Shown piece after piece: positions 42,642-43,984 of a stretch of DNA of 43,984 bases. Origin of the DNA: Microdochium bolleyi. Taxonomy: Eukaryota; Ascomycota; Sordariomycetes; Xylariales; Microdochiaceae. Made by a program: the position numbers and the translations under genes. Numbering within the stretch: the first letter of the stretch is position 1; every line of letters begins with the position of its first letter. The stretch lies in NCBI GenBank assembly GCA_001566295.1, contig KQ964291.1, positions 20,344 to 64,327 on the forward strand, written 5' to 3'. Below the pieces are notes generated by a model that searched no databases, was not told the origin of the DNA, and worked only from the letters and a program-made list of their open reading frames with translations.

Positions 42642-42999
42642 GTCTGGAGCCCACGAGGGTGCGCGCGACGACGATGATTTCTTCCGGGTCTTCTGATTCC
42701 CATCGACCTGCAGGCTGAGGGCCGGCGTTGCTGTAGATTGAGGGCTCGCGAGTGGTATATCTCAGTGGTGTCATTCCGAGGGAAGCAGCATCTCCAGACT
42801 CGGGGTTGTCATGATGGTAAGGGCTCGATATCGTTGGCTCTGCTCTGGCAGTTGCGGTTGCTGACTGGAGGGGAAAGATTGTTCGAAAGGAGTAAGGAGA
42901 AGGTAAGCGCATCATGTATGCAGTCGCGACCGGTAAGTCGAGTGAGTAGTGACACGGTTGCGTCACCACACCTACTGCTGGCGGCAATGCCACACAATC

Positions 43000-43984
43000 A
43001 TGCAGTTGAACGCACCGATGTACACGTCAGGCTTTTTCACAGTCGAACGGTCTCCCGTTCATAAAGCCGCAAGCTTCCCAACAGCTATCCTGCCTCCCTC
43101 GACAACCATCGGCAGCCTCGCCAAGCAGGTCTGCCCGAGCATCGACACCTTCCTCCCTCCGTTCCAGAGCGAAGAAGACACCAATATCACGATGTCCGGC
43201 AAGACATCGTCAGATGCCAAGGGCAAGAGCACGACAAAACAGAAGATCGAGATGATCCCTGGCGCCTCACCAGGTGAGAGCTTCGTGATCAAAGCGGCCG
43301 CTGGCCTCAAGAGGAATTCTCTCCCGACCGCGCCCACGACACTTACTTCCCAATTCCTGCGTGACATTTTTGAGGGATCAGCTGAAGCCCCGGCCTATAT
43401 ATCACGCAATCCTACTGTCACGATTGCGGTCAGCCGTGATGGAGATATCCCTGAGATCCCTCCAAACAGCTATGAACCACATCCCATCTTTGCAGCACGA
43501 CTTCCCCAAGGCGACTTCGAGTTCTACGGCACGCAGGCAGCGCCCAGGCTATTTGGGTTCTTCCGATACCGACTACAGCATGCATGGCTCGACGATCTGA
43601 TGCTCACAGATGCGCTGCGAATCGCCGCCATGAATGTACCAAAGTCGGAGATCTACACGCCGAAGCAGATTCTCTACCCCAATGGCGAACGGCCTTACCA
43701 GATCCCAGCGACGATGATCGAAGATATCAGGGCTCACAATCCCAAATTGGTCATGCTTGGCTGGTATGCGGAAGCGCACTGGGCACTCGTGCTTGTACAC
43801 CGTCCGACTGGGTCCGTCTACATCTTCGACACAATGCCTCAGAAGTCTGCCGCACAGGCGTCGGTCTGGATCAAACACTTGAAAAGAGAGTACGAGGGAG
43901 CAGCTTTGGGCCGGCTTGAACGTGCTTGGCTTATCAAGGTTGGCAAGCAACATGATGGATGGGCTTGTGGCTACTGGGTTATTG
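43000..43984 (+). CDS. Ulp1-type (C48-like) cysteine protease, 3' cut by window
   Basis: The frame is open from 42946; the first ATG is 43000 (another at 43018), and it runs off the right edge, giving about 328 residues. The N-terminal 200 residues are a linker and an unknown domain. The last 80 hold the protease core: A-H-W-A-L-V-L-V with the catalytic His (codon 43777), G-S-V-Y-I-F-D-T-M with Asp (43828), and Q-H-D-G-W-A-C-G-Y-W with oxyanion Gln (43948) and nucleophile Cys (43966). All four catalytic positions are present. Ulp1/SENP enzymes remove SUMO or related modifiers, but many fungal accessory-genome copies are large proteins of unknown substrate. The protein probably continues well beyond the window, so its full architecture cannot be given. 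Confidence 0.75.
   Translation, partial: MQLNAPMYTSGFFTVERSPVHKAASFPTAILPPSTTIGSLAKQVCPSIDTFLPPFQSEEDTNITMSGKTSSDAKGKSTTKQKIEMIPGASPGESFVIKAAAGLKRNSLPTAPTTLTSQFLRDIFEGSAEAPAYISRNPTVTIAVSRDGDIPEIPPNSYEPHPIFAARLPQGDFEFYGTQAAPRLFGFFRYRLQHAWLDDLMLTDALRIAAMNVPKSEIYTPKQILYPNGERPYQIPATMIEDIRAHNPKLVMLGWYAEAHWALVLVHRPTGSVYIFDTMPQKSAAQASVWIKHLKREYEGAALGRLERAWLIKVGKQHDGWACGYWVI

Noticed and set aside
1..43984. CRISPR arrays, rRNA or tRNA genes
   Set aside because: No spaced direct repeats or recognisable RNA gene signatures were seen; the tandem repeats present are contiguous minisatellites.

Overview
The window looks like nuclear DNA of a filamentous ascomycete (Pezizomycotina). Genes lie on both strands and are spaced apart. 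They are split by very short GT-AG introns (about 43-82 nt) with CTRAC/CTAAC-like branch points. The recognisable families are fungal: a DUF3435 tyrosine recombinase, an HSPA12-type Hsp70-like protein, a PDDEXK_12-like nuclease-fold protein, DUF7727- and DUF3716-like proteins, TCP11/Sok1 and an Ulp1-type protease. No rRNA, tRNA, CRISPR array or bacterial-style operon was seen. Exon boundaries were read by eye from splice signals and frame continuity, without transcripts.

Layout. 0-3.4 kb: the 3' end of a large gene with an 8-residue repeat, a small unknown gene and a transthyretin/HIUase-like gene on the minus strand. 3.8-5.2 kb: two divergent membrane-protein genes, one DUF7727-like and one a cysteine-rich single-pass protein. 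5.3-10.9 kb: four small unrecognised genes, three with coiled coils, around a secreted Ser/Thr-rich surface protein. 11.6-12.6 kb: an F-box protein. 12.8-15.2 kb: a three-exon DUF3435 gene, the family that includes Starship captains, apparently intact. 15.2-23.4 kb: mostly decayed sequence, with a GC-rich frameshifted LINE remnant (18.1-19.5 kb) and a frameshifted PDDEXK_12-like pseudogene (20.5-21.2 kb). 23.4-26.1 kb: the Hsp70-like gene. 27.8-30.8 kb: a JmjC-domain gene whose single reading frame is interrupted by nine stop codons. 31.8-33.6 kb: an intact TCP11/Sok1 gene. 34-36.2 kb: two weak hypothetical genes. 37.3-38.8 kb: an F-box-like gene with two in-frame stops. 39.6-41.9 kb: unrecognised broken frames. 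42.0-42.8 kb: a DUF3716-like gene. 43.0 kb to the end: the start of an Ulp1-type cysteine protease gene.

Overall this is a mosaic accessory region. Conserved genes (TCP11/Sok1, DUF7727-like) sit among mobile-element genes, rapidly evolving small genes and decayed genes. In the two genes killed by nonsense codons, every stop (TAG, TAA or TGA) can be derived from CAG, CAA or CGA by one C-to-T change. That is what repeat-induced point mutation or methylcytosine deamination would leave. The frameshifts in the LINE and nuclease-fold relics are a different kind of damage. No multi-gene pathway can be assembled from the sequence. The best candidates for something undescribed are the small coiled-coil gene cluster at 5.3-10.9 kb and the unrecognised broken frames near 40-41 kb.
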